This document shows positions 7,189-9,303 of a stretch of DNA of 9,303 nt, piece by piece (within the stretch, counting starts at the first letter, position 1; the number at the start of each line of letters is the position of its first letter). Where the stretch lies: positions 1-9,303 of the forward strand of contig JAEYOM010000173.1 in the NCBI GenBank assembly GCA_023411715.1, written 5' to 3'. Position numbers and translations under genes: made by a program. The stretch comes from Bacillota bacterium (lineage in GTDB: Bacteria; Bacillota; Clostridia; Acetivibrionales; DTU013). The notes below the pieces were generated by a model. The model did no database searches, was not told the origin of the DNA, and was given only the letters and a program-made list of their open reading frames with translations.

Positions 7189-8184
7189 ATGAAAATAAGA
7201 GTGATAGTGATAGCCGCCTGTTTTGCGCTTCTGCTTTGTAGCTGTGTTAAAGAAGCACAACCCGCCGCGGATACTTCAAAAGATAAACTGATTGTCGTCG
7301 GGTTTTCGCAGGTCGGCGCGGAATCGGAGTGGCGAGTGGCCAACACCGAAAGCATAAAGGCTGCGCTGAGCGTTAAAAACGGATACGAGTTGATTTATGA
7401 CGACGCCCGGCAGAAGCAGGAAAACCAGATCCGGGCGATTCGAACCTTTATCCAGCAGAATGTGGACTATATTGTATTCTCTCCAATAGTTGAAACGGGC
7501 TGGGATTCGATTCTGCAGGAAGCGAAGGAGGCCAATATACCGGTCATAATGATCGACCGCGATATCATAGTGGAGGACGAAAGCCTGTATACGGCATATA
7601 TTGGCTCCGACTTCCGCAAGGAAGGAGAAAAAGCCGTCCAGTGGCTGGAGAGTCTATTGGAAAAACAGCAGAGAACGGAAGCTCCCATCCGGATCGTCGA
7701 TATTCAGGGAACGATCGACTCCTCCGCACAGATAGGCCGGACTACCGCGCTGGAGCAGGCAATCAAACGCAATCCCAACTGGGAAATGGCAGCACAGGAA
7801 TGCGGCGATTTTACAAGGGCCAAGGCTTACGAAGTCATGGGTGCAATTTTGAAGCAGACAAAAAATATCGATGTCGTTTACTGTGAGAACGACGGAGAGG
7901 CGCTTGGTGCAATCGATGCAATGGAAGAGGCTGGAATGAAATGTAACGTGAACGGCGGCGTGATTGTTATATCATTCGACGCGACAAAGCTTGGACTCGA
8001 GTATTGCATAGATGGGAAAATCGGGTTGGATGTGGAATGCAACCCGCTGCAGGGACCCTATATCGACAGGATAATCAGGCGTCTGCAGCGCGGTGATCCG
8101 ATCGAACGCGAGACACTTATCGATGAGACTCAGTTTGACTGTTTCTCCATCACGCAGGGAATGATCGACGGCAGGAAATACTGA
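7189..8184 (+). CDS. YtfQ/RbsB-like sugar-binding lipoprotein, probable sensor subunit of the two-component system
   Basis: 331 residues. A periplasmic-binding-protein fold (Peripla_BP_4 type) anchored to the outer face of the membrane. The signal peptide ends in lipobox LCSC with the lipidated Cys at 19 (Cys at the -2 position is slightly unusual), and only about 14 residues separate it from the first beta strand (LIVVGFSQVG, about 34-43). Segments resemble E. coli YtfQ: GFSQVGAESEWR, QKQENQIRAIRTF, GWDSIL and IDRDI. Residues at the places that hold sugar in RbsB-type proteins are present: R49, D123/R124, R184, N234 and D264. The start is ATG 7189 with GGAG eight bases upstream; an upstream ATG at 7153 would spoil the signal peptide. 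It lies 40 bases after the kinase, is followed by a terminator, and has no permease or ATPase in its operon. That suggests sensing rather than transport, as for XylFII. The ligand is probably a pentose or a hexose furanose, unproven. Confidence 0.92.
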   Translation: MKIRVIVIAACFALLLCSCVKEAQPAADTSKDKLIVVGFSQVGAESEWRVANTESIKAALSVKNGYELIYDDARQKQENQIRAIRTFIQQNVDYIVFSPIVETGWDSILQEAKEANIPVIMIDRDIIVEDESLYTAYIGSDFRKEGEKAVQWLESLLEKQQRTEAPIRIVDIQGTIDSSAQIGRTTALEQAIKRNPNWEMAAQECGDFTRAKAYEVMGAILKQTKNIDVVYCENDGEALGAIDAMEEAGMKCNVNGGVIVISFDATKLGLEYCIDGKIGLDVECNPLQGPYIDRIIRRLQRGDPIERETLIDETQFDCFSITQGMIDGRKY

Positions 8185-8204
8185 AAGACAGGCTTTTCAA
8201 CGAT

Positions 8205-8235
8205 ACCGCCCGCTTTTTGCGGCGGTTGTTTTTTT
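8205..8235 (+). terminator. Intrinsic terminator of the sensor operon
   Basis: ACCGCC-C-GC pairs with GC-GGCGGT around a TTTTT loop: eight G/C-rich pairs with one bulged C, followed by TGTTTTTTT. It begins about 20 bases after the stop codon of the sensor lipoprotein. It separates the three-gene sensor operon from the transporter gene that begins at 8435. Confidence 0.85.
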
Positions 8236-8325
8236 ACTGTAAAAGTATGAAAATTTACGCTGATTCGTTCTTAATTACTTCCTTAGAATTTCCAATAGTT
8301 TACTATCTAATCAAGATGGTTGAAA

Positions 8326-8347
8326 TTCTTATGCGGTTCTCATGCGA
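8326..8347 (+). promoter_or_regulatory. Tandem 11-mer direct repeat, candidate response-regulator binding site
   Basis: TTCTTATGCGG (8326-8336) is followed without a gap by TTCTCATGCGA (8337-8347), 9 of 11 positions identical. A spacing of one helical turn puts both copies on the same face of the DNA, as is usual for the two helix-turn-helix units of AraC proteins. It ends exactly where the -35 of the proposed downstream promoter would begin. That the YesN-type regulator binds here is inference. Confidence 0.45.
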
Positions 8348-8375
8348 ATATTGTTTTTCATTTTTCCGATATGAT
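8347..8375 (+). promoter_or_regulatory. Candidate activator-dependent promoter for the transport binding-protein gene
   Basis: TATGAT (8370-8375) matches the -10 consensus at 5 of 6 positions. The hexamer 17 bases upstream, AATATT (8347-8352), is a poor -35, and the tandem 11-mers abut it. This gives a leader of about 53 bases. A rival -10 at 8411-8416 (TATATT) would start transcription inside the ribosome-binding site and pairs with TTGAAG only at a 20-base spacing, so I prefer the upstream one. Confidence 0.4.
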
Positions 8376-8434
8376 ATAAAAAAATTGAAGATATATATCC
8401 TCGATTTTCCTATATTATAAAAGGGAGGCAAAGT

Positions 8435-9303
8435 ATGAAAAAATTCATTACTGTTCTCATGGTTGTTGCAATGGTTCTTGGACTATGCGCATGCGGTACG
8501 CAAGCACCGGCGTCATCGTCCGACACACCTGCGGCATCCACCGCAGCGCCGGCAGCAGAGGCTACAGCACCGGCAGCCGCCGAAGCGACTCCGGCAGATA
8601 CCGCAAAAGGTCCCATTAAAGTTGGTATCGTCAACAATCCGCCCTCCGAGTCCGGATATCGCGCGGCGAATGTGGCGGACTTTGAAAAGGTCTTCACGGA
8701 AGCTAATGGCTACAAGGTATCGACTTTCTACAGCCTCAAGAACGATGAGCAGTTGAATGCGGCTGCGCAGTTTGTCACAGACGGTGTAGACTATCTTCTT
8801 ATCTCGGCCGCAGCTACAGATGGTTGGGATACTGTTCTTAAAAGCGCTAAGGAAGCCGGCGTAAAAGTGTTCCTCTTCGACCGTATGCTGAAAGCAGATG
8901 AGAGCCTGTATGAAGCTGCCGTTGTTTCCGACATGGCAAATGAAGGAACTACAGCAGTGAATTGGCTGAAAGCGCAGAAACTGCCGGAATATAACGTTAT
9001 CCATATTCAGGGCGCAATGGGTTCCGATGCGCAGATTGGCCGTACAGCCGCGCTGGATGCTGAATTTAAAGCAGGCACCATGAAAAAGGTTGTACAGCAG
9101 ACCGCTACCTGGGATGAAGCTACTGCAAAGAAAATTGTTGAATCAGTAATCAATTCCAAGGAAAAATTCAATGTTATCTATGCCGAAAACGACGGCATGG
9201 CAAAGGGTGCTGTTGCAGCGCTGGATGAAGCCGGTATCACCCACGGCGTTGGCAAGGATGTTGTTGTAATGGGCTTCGACTGTAACAAGTGGGCGCTTAG
9301 GGA
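8435..9303 (+). CDS. YtfQ/RbsB-like sugar-binding lipoprotein of an ABC importer (partial, C-terminus off right edge)
   Basis: 289 residues are visible, open to the window end. ATG 8435 has a strong GGGAGG eight bases upstream. The signal peptide ends in lipobox LCAC (lipid Cys 20), then comes a flexible Ala/Pro/Ser/Thr linker to about residue 57, then a binding-protein fold starting IKVGIVNN. It is a paralogue of the lipoprotein encoded at 7189: both carry GWD.(I/V)L..AKEA, DR followed by SLY, SDAQIGRT or SSAQIGRT, and ENDG. Sugar-contact positions are R76, D149/R150, R203, N252 and D282. About 50 residues should be missing if it matches the length of its paralogue after allowing for the linker. 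Its own promoter, strong ribosome-binding site and long tether fit a highly expressed transport component; the ATPase and permeases would be expected to the right, outside the window. It is probably the target of the upstream two-component system. Confidence 0.92.
   Translation, partial: MKKFITVLMVVAMVLGLCACGTQAPASSSDTPAASTAAPAAEATAPAAAEATPADTAKGPIKVGIVNNPPSESGYRAANVADFEKVFTEANGYKVSTFYSLKNDEQLNAAAQFVTDGVDYLLISAAATDGWDTVLKSAKEAGVKVFLFDRMLKADESLYEAAVVSDMANEGTTAVNWLKAQKLPEYNVIHIQGAMGSDAQIGRTAALDAEFKAGTMKKVVQQTATWDEATAKKIVESVINSKEKFNVIYAENDGMAKGAVAALDEAGITHGVGKDVVVMGFDCNKWALR

Noticed and set aside
8217..8420. 67-codon plus-strand open frame between the terminator and the last gene
   Set aside because: It starts inside the terminator stem, lacks a ribosome-binding site and has the residue mix expected from AT-rich non-coding DNA.
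8410..9004. Minus-strand open frames with Ala/Gly- or Cys/Arg-rich repeats opposite the last gene
   Set aside because: They are reverse complements of the repetitive Ala/Pro linker codons and the binding-protein fold of the plus-strand lipoprotein.

Overview
The window looks like a carbohydrate-sensing and uptake region from a Gram-positive bacterium, most likely a clostridial/Lachnospiraceae-type Firmicute. The reasons are purine-rich Shine-Dalgarno sites, three lipobox-type solute-binding lipoproteins, YesM/YesN-type regulators, a large membrane-bound AraC regulator, and an Ala/Pro/Ser/Thr linker after one lipobox Cys. The family calls are strong; the genus is not determinable from the sequence alone. 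No rRNA, tRNA, CRISPR array, insertion sequence or phage gene was seen.

Left half, minus strand (about 1-3779). A near-consensus promoter at 3752-3779 drives a 784-residue AraC regulator that has its own extracytoplasmic sensing domain between two membrane segments. It is followed, after about 180 bases holding two weak AT-rich hairpins, by a family-1 extracellular solute-binding lipoprotein whose C-terminus runs off the left edge. This is the layout of a one-component membrane sensor placed beside an oligosaccharide ABC importer.

Middle, 3670-4059. A divergent intergenic region with an 18-base palindrome (3796-3813) and a second 14-base inverted repeat (3833-3846). No convincing gene lies in it.

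Right half, plus strand (4060-8235). A compact operon encodes a YesN-type response regulator, a YesM/LytS-type histidine kinase (4-base GTGA overlap with the regulator) and a short-tethered, YtfQ/RbsB-like sugar-binding lipoprotein, closed by an intrinsic terminator. A second, separately expressed YtfQ-like lipoprotein starts at 8435 and runs off the right edge; it carries a long flexible linker, as expected of a transport binding protein. The order regulator, kinase, binding protein and then a transporter binding protein matches the published three-component design XylFII-LytS-YesN of Clostridium beijerinckii, in which a membrane-anchored sugar-binding protein acts as ligand sensor for the kinase. 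Here the binding proteins look more like the galactofuranose-binding YtfQ group, so the system may be a variant with a different sugar specificity.

Between the terminator and the last gene lies a tandem pair of nearly identical 11-mers (8326-8347), abutting a poor -35 and a good -10. This is what an activator-dependent promoter controlled by the AraC-domain response regulator could look like. The proposed circuit is: sugar binds the tethered sensor lipoprotein, the kinase phosphorylates the regulator, and the regulator switches on the transporter beginning at 8435.
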